Below are positions 1 to 8,547 of a stretch of DNA of 64,000 bases, in pieces. A program made the translations under genes and the position numbers. Below the pieces are notes generated by a model. That model did not search any database. It was not told where the DNA came from and worked only from the letters and a program-made list of their open reading frames with translations. Origin of the DNA: Acidobacteriota bacterium (lineage in GTDB: Bacteria; Acidobacteriota; Thermoanaerobaculia; Multivoradales; Multivoraceae). Numbering within the stretch: position 1 is the first letter of the stretch; the number at the start of each line of letters is the position of its first letter. The DNA is taken from positions 62,001 to 126,000 of the forward strand of contig JAPPFP010000024.1 in NCBI GenBank assembly GCA_028877275.1. The letters are read 5' to 3'.

Positions 1-1265
1 ACTTCGCGGGCCGCCGCGCGGAGAAGTTCGCGCCGGCGCCGCTCAGCGACCGCATGCCGCTAGAGGAGTACACGCTCGCCGAGGCGCTCCGGGACGGCGG
101 CTACCGCACGGCGTTCCTGGGCAAGTGGCACCTGGGGCCGACGGAGGAGTTCTGGCCGCTGGCGCAGGGCTTCGACGTGAACGTCGGCGGCCACCGTGGC
201 GGCATGCCCCGCAGCTACTTCTCGCCCTACTCGAACCCGACGCTTGAGGACGGTCCCGAGGACGAGCATCTGACCGCGCGGCTCACCGACGAGGCGCTCG
301 CTCTGCTCGACGGCCATGCGGCGGACGAAGAGGGCAGGCCCTTCCTGATCTACCTCTCGTACTACACGGTGCATACGCCGCTGCGCGCGCCGGCGGACCT
401 GATCGAGAAGTACGCCGCGAAGGCCGGTATCGAGGTCAGCGTGTCGGAGGCGCCGCCGGGTCGCGTGGCCGAGTATCCGGCCGATCCCGACGACTTTGGC
501 GACGAGGAGCAGGTCTGGCCCCGCGACGAGCCCCGGCGGGTGCGCGAGGTCCAGAACCACGCCGTCTATGCGGCGATGGTCGAGACCCTGGATACGAGCG
601 TCGGCCGTATCCTCGACCGCCTCGATGCCCTGGGTTTGACGGAGAACACGATCGTCGTCTTCTTCTCCGACAACGGCGGCCTGTCGACGGCCGAAGGGTC
701 GCCGACCTCGAACCTGCCGCTACGGGGCGGCAAGGGCTGGCTGTACGAGGGTGGCATCCGGGAGCCGATGATCGTCCGCTGGCCGGCCGTCGCGGCCGCT
801 GGCGGCGTGACCGCGGCGCCGGTCATCAGCACGGACTTCTACCCGACCCTGCTGGAAGCGGCGGGCGTCGACCTTCGGCCCGGGATCGAGATCGACGGGT
901 CGAGCTTCCTCGATCTGCTCCGCGGAGGCGAAGCGGGTGAGAACGCTGTAGCCGCCGCCTCCGAGCGTGACCTGTTCTGGCACTACCCGCACTACGCCAA
1001 CCAGGGTGGTTTCCCGGGCGGCGCGATCGCACGTGGCCGTTACAAACTGATCGAGCGCTACGAGGACGGGCAGCTTCACCTCTATGACCTGGACGCCGAC
1101 ATCAGCGAAAGGAACGACCTGGCCGCCGGGCAACCGGAGCGGGTCGCCGAGATGCGAGCGCGGCTTCACGCCTGGTACGGCGAAGTCGGCGCGGAGTTCC
1201 TGAGTGTCCTGCCGGACGGTCCGGAACCCTGGCGGCTACCGGTGCGATCGCCGAGCGGCCTGTAG
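1..1265 (+). CDS. Sulfatase, 5' end cut by the window edge
   Basis: C-terminal part of a type I sulfatase, an enzyme that hydrolyses sulfate esters with a formylglycine residue. The frame is open from base 3 and aligns with the sulfatase that follows it well upstream of the first ATG at 54, so the true start lies outside the window. Visible are the GKWHLG motif (bases 121-138) and the FFSDNGG metal-ligand motif (around 660-680). The CxPxR active-site segment is in the missing part. It is a close paralogue of the next gene; the main difference is a longer loop around bases 435-500. The gap of 45 bases and shared strand suggest one transcript. Substrate unknown; probably exported like its neighbour. 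Confidence 0.9.
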   Translation, partial: FAGRRAEKFAPAPLSDRMPLEEYTLAEALRDGGYRTAFLGKWHLGPTEEFWPLAQGFDVNVGGHRGGMPRSYFSPYSNPTLEDGPEDEHLTARLTDEALALLDGHAADEEGRPFLIYLSYYTVHTPLRAPADLIEKYAAKAGIEVSVSEAPPGRVAEYPADPDDFGDEEQVWPRDEPRRVREVQNHAVYAAMVETLDTSVGRILDRLDALGLTENTIVVFFSDNGGLSTAEGSPTSNLPLRGGKGWLYEGGIREPMIVRWPAVAAAGGVTAAPVISTDFYPTLLEAAGVDLRPGIEIDGSSFLDLLRGGEAGENAVAAASERDLFWHYPHYANQGGFPGGAIARGRYKLIERYEDGQLHLYDLDADISERNDLAAGQPERVAEMRARLHAWYGEVGAEFLSVLPDGPEPWRLPVRSPSGL

Positions 1266-1310
1266 CTGCTGGCACAGCCCCGGTTCGATGCCGGCGGTAG
1301 GCTCTAACCG

Positions 1311-2861
1311 GTGAACACAAGTGGCAGGGTCTGGAGTCTGGCGGCGCCGACGATCGTGGTCCTTGCCTGCACGGGTCCGGTCGACGACGGCGGATCCGGA
1401 GAACTGCCCGCGGAACCGCCGAACATCGTGTTCCTCCTAGTCGACGACCTCGGCGTCATGGACGTCGGCGCCTTCAATCCCGACACCTTCTACGAGACGC
1501 CCAACATCGACCGTTTGGCGGGGGGCGGGGTTCGCTTTCTGCGCGGCTACGCCGCGAATCCGGTGTGCAGCCCGACCCGGTACAGCATCATGACGGGGCG
1601 TTACCCGACCCGGGTGGGTGCCACGAACTGGTTCTCCGGCCGCCAGGAAGAGACGTTCGCTCCCGCGCAACTCAACGACTGGATGCCGGTCGAGGAGTAC
1701 ACGCTTGCCGAGGCCCTGCGCGACGGCGGGTACGGCACCGCGTTTCTGGGCAAGTGGCACCTGGGGCCGACGGAGGAATTCTGGCCGGAGGCACAGGGTT
1801 TCGACGTGAACGTCGCCGGCTACGTTCGGGGGAGGCCCAGTAGCTACTTCTCGCCCTACGCGAACCCGAGGCTCGAGGACGGGCCCGAGGGCGAGTACCT
1901 CACCGAACGGCTGACCGACGAGGCGCTTGCCCTGCTCGATGGCTACGCGGCGGACGAGGAAGGCAGGCCCTTCCTGCTGTACCTCTCGTACTACACCGTC
2001 CACACGCCGCTGGAGGCGCCGGCCGACCTGATCGCGAAGTACGCGGCGAAGGCGGGCGTCGAAGTGGGCGCGGCGCCAAAACCCGACAACCTGGGGTTCG
2101 AGGAGCAGATCTGGCCTCGCGACGAGCCGCGCCGGGTGCAGGAGGTGCAGAAGCACCCCGTCTACGCGGCGATGGTGGAGAGCCTGGATACGAGCGTCGG
2201 TCGTATCCTCGACCGCCTCGACGCGCTGGACCTGGCCGAGAACACGATCGTCGTCTTCTTCTCGGACAACGGTGGCCTGGCTACCTCCGAGATGTTGCCG
2301 ACCTCGAACCTGCCGCTCCGTGGGGGGAAGGGCTGGCTGTACGAGGGCGGCATCCGTGAGCCGATGATTGTCCGCTGGCCCGCGGTGGCGGCCGCTGGCA
2401 GCGACGTGGTGTCGCCGGTGATCAGCACCGACTTCTACCCGACGCTGCTCGAGGCGGCCGGCATCGACTTGCCTGCCGATGTCGAGGTCGACGGCAGGAG
2501 TTTCCTCGGCCTGCTGCGCGGCGGCGAGGCGGGCGAAAAGGCAGCCGCCGCAGCCGCGGTGCGTGACCTGTTCTGGCATTACCCGCACTACTCCCACCAG
2601 GGTGGCTTTCCCGGCGGCGGGATAGCTGGCGGCCGCTACAAGCTGCTCGAGCGCTACGAGGACGGCCAGGTCCATCTCTATGACCTGGAGGCCGACGAGG
2701 GTGAACGGAACGATCTGGCTGCCGAGCAGCCCGACCGCGTCGCGGAGATGAGGGCGCGGCTCCACGCCTGGTACGGCGAAGTCGGGGCGCAGTTCCTGAG
2801 CGCCCTTCCGGACGGTCCGGAACCCTGGCGGCCGGCCATGGCGGTTGGGGACGGAGGTTGA
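1311..2861 (+). CDS. Sulfatase lipoprotein
   Basis: Full-length type I sulfatase of 516 residues, starting at GTG. The N-terminus has a short hydrophobic stretch ending in a lipobox-like VVLAC (Cys20), so the protein is probably a lipoprotein. Metal ligands D45-D46 lie in the LLVDDLG motif. The active-site segment is C-S-P-T-R with Cys86, the residue converted to formylglycine; GKWHLG follows at about residue 145 and DN at 319-320. A normal length and all core motifs argue for an active enzyme. It sits directly behind its truncated paralogue and its TGA overlaps the TTG start of the next gene. Substrate cannot be read from sequence. Confidence 0.93.
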   Translation: MNTSGRVWSLAAPTIVVLACTGPVDDGGSGELPAEPPNIVFLLVDDLGVMDVGAFNPDTFYETPNIDRLAGGGVRFLRGYAANPVCSPTRYSIMTGRYPTRVGATNWFSGRQEETFAPAQLNDWMPVEEYTLAEALRDGGYGTAFLGKWHLGPTEEFWPEAQGFDVNVAGYVRGRPSSYFSPYANPRLEDGPEGEYLTERLTDEALALLDGYAADEEGRPFLLYLSYYTVHTPLEAPADLIAKYAAKAGVEVGAAPKPDNLGFEEQIWPRDEPRRVQEVQKHPVYAAMVESLDTSVGRILDRLDALDLAENTIVVFFSDNGGLATSEMLPTSNLPLRGGKGWLYEGGIREPMIVRWPAVAAAGSDVVSPVISTDFYPTLLEAAGIDLPADVEVDGRSFLGLLRGGEAGEKAAAAAAVRDLFWHYPHYSHQGGFPGGGIAGGRYKLLERYEDGQVHLYDLEADEGERNDLAAEQPDRVAEMRARLHAWYGEVGAQFLSALPDGPEPWRPAMAVGDGG

Positions 2862-4321
2862 GCCGGACCTACACGCCTCCGGGCCACCATCGCACTGTTG
2901 AGGCCTTTCGGGAGCACCTGCGGAGCGTCGACCCGGCGTTCGACTGCGGGGAGGAGCTGCTCGGTCCGGAGGGGCCGTTGGCCAAGCCGTTCACCGTGTT
3001 CGGCCGCGAGGCCGGCAACCGGTTCGCGATCCACCCGATGGAGGGTTGGGACGGGAACCGGGACGGCGGTCCGAGCGACCTGACTCGCCGGCGGTGGCGG
3101 CGGTTCGGGCTGAGCGGTGCGAAGCTGATCTGGGGCGGCGAGGCGGTGGCCGTGGTTTCGGAGGGACGCGCGAACCCGAACCAGCTCTTCATCGACGGCA
3201 ATCGGCTGGACGGCTGCGTCTCCTGGCTGGAGGCGCTTCGCCGCGAGGTCCTGGCGGGGCACGAAGAGAGTGGAGTAGGCGGCGACCGACCAGTGATCGG
3301 CCTGCAGCTGACCCATTCCGGCCGGCTGTCGCGGCCCGATCCGGCGCCGGCGTTGCCGCAGCCGCTGCGGGCGCAGGTCCATCCGGTGCTCGACGGTCGT
3401 CTCGGCCAAGCCGCCGAGCGTCCGCTGATCAGCGACGATCAGTTGGAGGAAGTCGCCGGCGCCTACGTGCGCGCGGCACGCTGCGCCGAGCGCGCCGCCT
3501 ACGACTTCGTCGACATCAAGTGCTGTCACGGCTACCTGTTGCACGAGCTGCTCGGTGCGCACACCCGACCGGGCCCCTACGGCGGATCGTTCGGGAACCG
3601 GGTACGGCTGCCGCTTCGGATCATCGCCGCGGTGCGCGCGGCGTGCCCGGAACTCGGCATCGGCGTCCGCCTGTCGGTCGGCGATGTGGCGCCGTTCGCG
3701 GCCGGCGGAGACGGCATCGGCGTGCCGGAAGTCGACGGCCCGAAACCGGCGGACCTCGGCTTCGGGCTCAACCCCTCGGACGTTTCGATCCCTGAATCCA
3801 CCTGCGCCGAGGCGATTCGCTACATTGGCTTGCTGATCGAGGCTGGAGTCGAGGTGGTCAACGTGACGATGGGTTCGCCCTACAGTTGTCCGCACCTGTC
3901 GCGGCCGTTCACGTATCCGGCGTCGGACAGCTATCTGCCGCCGGAGGACCCGTTGCGCTCGGTGCTGCGTCAACTGGCTGCCGTGCGCACGGTGCGCGCG
4001 GCGTTCCCGCGACTTCCTCTGGTGGGGACGGGTTACAGCTACCTCCAGGAGTGGCTGCCCTACGTGGCCGAAGCGGAAGTCGGAGCCGGTCACGTCGACT
4101 TCGTCGGTCTGGGCCGGATGGTTCTCGCCTACCCGGGCCTGCCTGCCGATGTCCTGGCGGGGCGGCCGCTCGAGCGGCGGCGGGTCTGCCGTACGTTCAG
4201 CGACTGCACGACGGGGCCGCGGAACAACATGGTCAGCGGTTGCTATCCGCTGGACGCGCACTACCGGAAGACGGCCGAGTTCGGGCGGATCAAGGAGATC
4301 AAGAAGGCGGCCGCCTTGTGA
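2858..4321 (+). CDS. NADH:flavin oxidoreductase (old yellow enzyme family)
   Basis: TIM-barrel FMN oxidoreductase of 487 residues, resembling the N-terminal domain of 2,4-dienoyl-CoA reductases and other old yellow enzymes. It carries family-typical stretches such as GLQLTHSGRLSRPD and the substrate-side segment around DFVDIKCCHGYLLHELLG, followed by the VDFVGLGRMVLAYP phosphate-binding end of the barrel. There is no C-terminal NAD-binding domain; the C-terminus has several cysteines (CRTFSDC, SGC) that could hold a metal cluster but are not the usual CxxCxxxC set. I place the start at TTG, which overlaps the TGA of the sulfatase. Its stop in turn overlaps the next gene, so translation is probably coupled. 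Substrate unknown. Confidence 0.85.
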   Translation: MSRTYTPPGHHRTVEAFREHLRSVDPAFDCGEELLGPEGPLAKPFTVFGREAGNRFAIHPMEGWDGNRDGGPSDLTRRRWRRFGLSGAKLIWGGEAVAVVSEGRANPNQLFIDGNRLDGCVSWLEALRREVLAGHEESGVGGDRPVIGLQLTHSGRLSRPDPAPALPQPLRAQVHPVLDGRLGQAAERPLISDDQLEEVAGAYVRAARCAERAAYDFVDIKCCHGYLLHELLGAHTRPGPYGGSFGNRVRLPLRIIAAVRAACPELGIGVRLSVGDVAPFAAGGDGIGVPEVDGPKPADLGFGLNPSDVSIPESTCAEAIRYIGLLIEAGVEVVNVTMGSPYSCPHLSRPFTYPASDSYLPPEDPLRSVLRQLAAVRTVRAAFPRLPLVGTGYSYLQEWLPYVAEAEVGAGHVDFVGLGRMVLAYPGLPADVLAGRPLERRRVCRTFSDCTTGPRNNMVSGCYPLDAHYRKTAEFGRIKEIKKAAAL

Positions 4322-5490
4322 GCGCAACTCACCAGGAACCGTCGGGCGGCCTTGCGCCGCTGCCCAGGCTCTGTTTCGCCGCGCTCCATGTCGTCGTGCG
4401 CGACGGCTATGCCCAGGCGGGCCACTCGCTCGAACAGCCCGGTTCGGCACAGGAGATCGAACACTGGATCGACTGGAAGGCGACGGCCGGCTTGCGCCGC
4501 CACGTCGACTCACTCGGTTTCGGTGTGGCCGAGGCGATGGACACGGCGCAGCGGTTCGAGATCGGCTGGCCCAGCGCGCGGCGCCTGATCGAACTCTGCG
4601 CCTCGCTCGAACTCCGGAACGGCTTCCTCGCCGGGGCCGGCAGCGACCAGTTCGATGCGGTCGGCAGCAACACGGAACTCGTCGACGCGGTGGCGGAGCA
4701 GGCGGAGTTCATCGGCGACCACGGCGGCGTGCCGGTGCTGTTGCCGATGCCGCGGCTCACGGCTACCGGCGCCTCCGAGAGGGAGTACGTCGACGTCTAC
4801 GGCGCGATCATCGATCAACTCGAGGGTCCGCTGTTCCTGCACTGGCTGGGCGAGATGTTTCACCCGGCGATGCGCGGCTACTTTCCGGGCAACAGCCTGG
4901 AGCGGATCCTCGCCCGGCATGCCGAGAAGGTGCGTGGGGTCAAGTTGTCGCTCCTGGACGAGGAGTACGAGGTGCTGCTCCGGCGGCGAATCGGCATGCG
5001 CGGCCAGATCGTATTGACGGGTGACGACGTCCACTTCGGTCGGCTGCTGGAAGGGAGGCCGGCGGCCAGGGGGTCCAGACTCGCCGGCACGTTCGAACTG
5101 AAGGGGCGCACGGTGGCCCTGGGAGACTTCAGCCACGCCCTGCTCGGTGCTCTCGACGCCGTCGCCGAGCCCGCGGCTGAGGCGCTTCGCGCTCTCGGCG
5201 CCGGGGACGTCGGCCGCTACCGTGAGTTGATGGGACCGGCGGAAGAACTCGCCCGCTTCGTCTTCCAGCCGCCGACCCGTCACTACAAGGCCGGACTTGC
5301 CTACCACGCGTGGCTGCGCGGTCTGCAGGACAATCCGATGCTGGTCAACCGCGAGGATCTGGCTCGGGACGCCAGCTACTACCGAGGCGTGGCCGTACTG
5401 GCCGCCAGGGCCGGTTCGCTGGGCGACGGCGATGTCGCCCGGCGCCGTCTGGCGAAGGCCCTGGCGGCCGGTACGGCCGCCGGTCGCTGA
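4318..5490 (+). CDS. DUF993 / dihydrodipicolinate synthase-like protein
   Basis: 390-residue protein of the DUF993 family, a branch related to dihydrodipicolinate synthase TIM-barrel aldolases; its reaction is not established. The start is taken as GTG at 4318 because it overlaps the stop codon of the oxidoreductase (GTGA) and the sequence upstream in this frame is shadow of that gene. Family-like segments include FLAGAGSDQFDAVGSN and GPLFLHWLGEMFHPAMRGYFPG, and a Lys at VRGVKLS fits the position expected for a Schiff-base lysine, although that is inference. Tight coupling with a flavin oxidoreductase suggests the two act on the same small carbonyl compound. Confidence 0.75.
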   Translation: MSATHQEPSGGLAPLPRLCFAALHVVVRDGYAQAGHSLEQPGSAQEIEHWIDWKATAGLRRHVDSLGFGVAEAMDTAQRFEIGWPSARRLIELCASLELRNGFLAGAGSDQFDAVGSNTELVDAVAEQAEFIGDHGGVPVLLPMPRLTATGASEREYVDVYGAIIDQLEGPLFLHWLGEMFHPAMRGYFPGNSLERILARHAEKVRGVKLSLLDEEYEVLLRRRIGMRGQIVLTGDDVHFGRLLEGRPAARGSRLAGTFELKGRTVALGDFSHALLGALDAVAEPAAEALRALGAGDVGRYRELMGPAEELARFVFQPPTRHYKAGLAYHAWLRGLQDNPMLVNREDLARDASYYRGVAVLAARAGSLGDGDVARRRLAKALAAGTAAGR

Positions 5491-5508
5491 TTCGGTCCGA
5501 GACCGCGC

Positions 5509-6726
5509 GTGTCCGCTTCCGCCGCTGAGATCACCGTCCGCGACGCGCGGCGGCTGGCGCTGGCCCGGGCGGGTCTGCTGAGGCCCGAGTGGACCGGCCT
5601 GCCGCGCGCGGCTTCGGGCCGCGGCGTGCGGGCCCGCCGGGCGCTCCACGCGCTCATCGGGCGCTTCGGATATCTCCAGCTCGACACCATTTCGATCGTC
5701 GGCGCCCGCACCCACGCCCTCGTGCCGTTGTCGCGCTGGCCCCGAATCGACCGCAATCTGCCGGAGGAACTCCTGCAGCCGGGTGAGCCGATCTTCGAGT
5801 ACTGGGGTCACGAGGCGAGCTGGATCCCGATCGACCTCTATCCGGCGTTCGGCTTCCGCCGCGCGGAGTATCGGAGCGGCAGGACCTGGCACAGCAAGGG
5901 GATACGCGAACACCCGGGCGTGGCGAAAGCGATCCTGCGCCGGGTCGAGGCAGAGGGGCCGATGCGGTCGCTGGATCTGACCGGGCCGATGCTGGGCGAG
6001 ATGTGGCGTTCGAAGCGGGAACGGTGGGTCGCCTACTCCCTGTGGTCCACCGGGGAGCTGGCGATCCGGTCGCGCCGGAACTTCCAGCGGACCTTCGACT
6101 TGCCCGAACGGGTGATCCCCGAGCGGTGGCGGAGCGAGGACTGGAGCCTGGAGGAGGGGATCCGGGCGTTGATCCTGCGCGCGCTGGAGGGCCACGGCTG
6201 GGCCACGATCGGCACGCTGGCCGACACCTGGCGGCTCAAGAACGTGCGGCCCCAGATCAAGGCTGCCCTGGAGGACCTGGCCGCGGCAGGGGAGGTCGCA
6301 CCGTGCGACGCGATCGCGGGCGACGGCAAGAGGCGACCTGGATGGGTGCGTCCCGCCGATCTGGAGCTCGCGGCCCGCCTGCGCCGGGTGCGCCCCGCGC
6401 CCGACCGGGGCGTGCTGCTGTCGCCGTTCGATCCCGTGCTCTGGCGCCGGCCGCGCGTGGCGCACCTGTTCGGCTTCGACCAGATCCTCGAGATCTTCAA
6501 GCCGGCCTCGCAGCGGCGCTACGGCTACTACTGCATGCCGGTGCTGGCGGGCGACCGGCTGGTCGCGCGCTACGACCTGAAGGCGCACCGCCGCCAGGGG
6601 CGCCTGGACGTGCTGGCGCTGCACTACGAGGCGGACGGTCCGAAGCCGCCGGCCGCCGACCGGGCGGCCGCGGAGAGCGCGTTGGCGAGATTCGCGGAGT
6701 CGGTGGAGCTGGCAGTTTCGGACTAG
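5509..6726 (+). CDS. YcaQ/AlkX-type winged-helix DNA glycosylase
   Basis: 405-residue member of the HTH_42 (YcaQ, AlkX) family. In Escherichia coli YcaQ unhooks interstrand DNA crosslinks. The protein shows the diagnostic YLQLD stretch with Q57 and D59, matching the QxD catalytic motif of the YcaQ branch rather than QxQ of AlkZ, followed by the EPIFEYWGHEASWIP segment. The start is GTG at 5509, 18 bases after the previous stop. It ends in the usual C-terminal barrel region ending YEADG. Its link with the sulfatase and oxidoreductase genes upstream is probably only shared transcription. Confidence 0.85.
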   Translation: MSASAAEITVRDARRLALARAGLLRPEWTGLPRAASGRGVRARRALHALIGRFGYLQLDTISIVGARTHALVPLSRWPRIDRNLPEELLQPGEPIFEYWGHEASWIPIDLYPAFGFRRAEYRSGRTWHSKGIREHPGVAKAILRRVEAEGPMRSLDLTGPMLGEMWRSKRERWVAYSLWSTGELAIRSRRNFQRTFDLPERVIPERWRSEDWSLEEGIRALILRALEGHGWATIGTLADTWRLKNVRPQIKAALEDLAAAGEVAPCDAIAGDGKRRPGWVRPADLELAARLRRVRPAPDRGVLLSPFDPVLWRRPRVAHLFGFDQILEIFKPASQRRYGYYCMPVLAGDRLVARYDLKAHRRQGRLDVLALHYEADGPKPPAADRAAAESALARFAESVELAVSD

Positions 6727-6739
6727 GCTCTGGGGCGCT

Positions 6740-7696
6740 ATGGCGAACGCCAGACTCCTCGTTGCACTCCCAGGCCTCCTCGCTGTTGTTGCGCTCGCGT
6801 TCGCGGGTTGTGGAGGCCCCGACGACGACACGCCTGGCGAAGGCGCCGCGCGGCCGCGGATCGCCCTGGTGATGAAGTCACTGGCCAACGAGTTCTTCGA
6901 GACGATGGCCGAGGGGGCACGGGCGCACCACGAGGCTCACTCGGACGACTACGACCTGATCGTCAACGGCACCCGGAACGAGAGCGATCTGGCCCAGCAG
7001 GTCGCCCTGGTCGAGCAGATGGTGGCCTCGGGCAGCGACGCGATCGTCATCGCGCCGGCGGACTCGAGGGCCCTGGCGCCGGCCCTCGCTCGGGCCCAGG
7101 CGGCCGGTGTGGTGATCGTCAACATCGACAACCGCCTCGACGCGGAAGTGGCGGCCGGGGCGGGTCTCGACGCGCCGTTCGTCGGCCCGGACAACCGGGA
7201 CGGAGCGCGGCGAGTCGGCGAGGTGCTGGCGGAACGGCTCGCGCCGGGCGATCAGGTGGCGATCGTCGGCGGCATCCCGACGGCGTTCAACGCTCAGCAG
7301 CGGCAGGCGGGTTTCGAGGACGCGATGAACGCGGCCGGCGCCGAGATCGTCGACACCCAAAGCGGCGGCTGGGAGCAGGCGCAGGCGAACTCGGTGGCGG
7401 CGGCGATGCTGCGGGAGTACCCCGAGTTGCGCGCGCTCCTGTGCGCCAACGACAACATGGCGCTGGGCGCCCTGGCGGCGCGCCGGCAGAGCGGCCGTGA
7501 CGACGTGCTGATCGTCGGCTTCGACAACATCGACGCCGTCGCCGAACTGGTCGCCGAGGGCGAGATCCTCGCTACTGCCGACCAGCACGCCGATCGGCTC
7601 GCGGTCTTCGGGATCGAGGCGGCGCTCGAGATTCTGGGCGGAGGCGAAGCGGGCGAGCGTCAGACGCCGGTAGACGTCGTCACGGCGCCCGACTAG
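6740..7696 (+). CDS. Sugar ABC transporter substrate-binding lipoprotein (RbsB-like)
   Basis: Periplasmic binding protein of the ribose/galactose type, 318 residues. A hydrophobic N-terminus ends in the lipobox FAGC with Cys24, so it is probably a lipoprotein. The ligand-binding fold begins at RIALVMKSLANEFF, with the typical NESDLAQQ and SDAIVIAPAD stretches and a C-terminal LIVGFDNIDAV, all standard in RbsB-like proteins. The expected permease follows at 8548 but is separated by an oppositely oriented methyltransferase, and no ATP-binding subunit is present in the window. The stop codon shares bases with the stop of the converging methyltransferase gene. Confidence 0.88.
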   Translation: MANARLLVALPGLLAVVALAFAGCGGPDDDTPGEGAARPRIALVMKSLANEFFETMAEGARAHHEAHSDDYDLIVNGTRNESDLAQQVALVEQMVASGSDAIVIAPADSRALAPALARAQAAGVVIVNIDNRLDAEVAAGAGLDAPFVGPDNRDGARRVGEVLAERLAPGDQVAIVGGIPTAFNAQQRQAGFEDAMNAAGAEIVDTQSGGWEQAQANSVAAAMLREYPELRALLCANDNMALGALAARRQSGRDDVLIVGFDNIDAVAELVAEGEILATADQHADRLAVFGIEAALEILGGGEAGERQTPVDVVTAPD

Positions 7697-8493
7697 GGAA
7701 GCTTCGTCACGATGGCCTGGCCCGTGGGCAGGGCGAGCGGGGCTTCCTGCCGGCCGAGAAAGAACTCGTCAACGGCGTCCTTTTCGCCGCGGGCGGCGGG
7801 GAAGCCGTAGTCGTCGAAGACCACGATGCCGCCGACGGAGAGGCGCGGATAGAAGTACTCCAGGCAGTCGAGCGTCGACCGGTAGAGATCGACGTCGATG
7901 TGGACGAAGGCGAAGCGAGAGTCCTCGAGACCGTCGAAGGTTGACGGGATCCACCCTTCGTGGATTCTGAGGGAATCTGCAAAGCCGCCGAGAAGCGCTC
8001 CGACAGCCCGGGCGGACGTCGCCTTGAACACGCCCTGTTCCAGATCGGGATCTCGTTCGGGATCGGGCGCCGGGAGTCCCTCGAAGCTGTCGAAGAGATG
8101 GAGGGTCTTCGGGTGCCCTTCCAGGACCCTCGAGAGAAGAAGCGCCGTGCCTCCCCGGTACACGCCGCACTCGGCGAAATCGCCGTCCAGGGAGAGAGCC
8201 TGGTTGCCGAGGCGGTAGAGGACCTGGCAGCGGTCGGCTGAAACGACGGTGTACGGCTCGACGCCGTCGTACGCTTCCCGAAAGTCGGGCTCGCCGCGCC
8301 AGGGCGTCCAGACCGGCGACGGCGACCTCCACTCGCGGTAGAAGCTCTCGTCCGCGTTCTTCACGGCCTGGGCGTCCCGCCTGGAGCGGGGGAAGATCTC
8401 GAAGTCGTATCCGAACCGGCGCAGCAGGCCCTTCGTCAGCCGGTATGCGGCGGCCTTCGAACCACCGCGGACCCTGCGTACGAGAGAGAGCAT
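7693..8493 (-). CDS. TylF/MycF-type SAM-dependent O-methyltransferase
   Basis: 266-residue class I methyltransferase of the TylF (macrocin O-methyltransferase) family. The start is taken at the ATG at 8493, giving MLSLVRRV. Longer frames run into the permease region and are not credible. The SAM site is at GDFAECGVYRGGTALLL; downstream HIDVDLYRSTLDCLEYFYP and GGIVVFDDYG carry the metal-binding aspartates of this family. Members usually methylate sugar hydroxyls, often in polysaccharide or natural-product pathways. It converges on the sugar-binding protein gene, with the two stop codons overlapping at CTAG, and diverges from the permease gene. Confidence 0.85.
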   Translation of the reverse strand: MLSLVRRVRGGSKAAAYRLTKGLLRRFGYDFEIFPRSRRDAQAVKNADESFYREWRSPSPVWTPWRGEPDFREAYDGVEPYTVVSADRCQVLYRLGNQALSLDGDFAECGVYRGGTALLLSRVLEGHPKTLHLFDSFEGLPAPDPERDPDLEQGVFKATSARAVGALLGGFADSLRIHEGWIPSTFDGLEDSRFAFVHIDVDLYRSTLDCLEYFYPRLSVGGIVVFDDYGFPAARGEKDAVDEFFLGRQEAPLALPTGQAIVTKLP

Positions 8494-8547
8494 CGGAGCC
8501 GGCCGCGACTGTATCCTCGTCCCGATGCTCGCCGGGCACTCCGACCG

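Noticed and set aside
3886..4317. Upstream extension of the DUF993 protein
   Set aside because: This part of the frame overlaps the C-terminal third of the flavin oxidoreductase and has no family similarity; GTG 4318 overlaps that gene's stop as in other coupled genes here.
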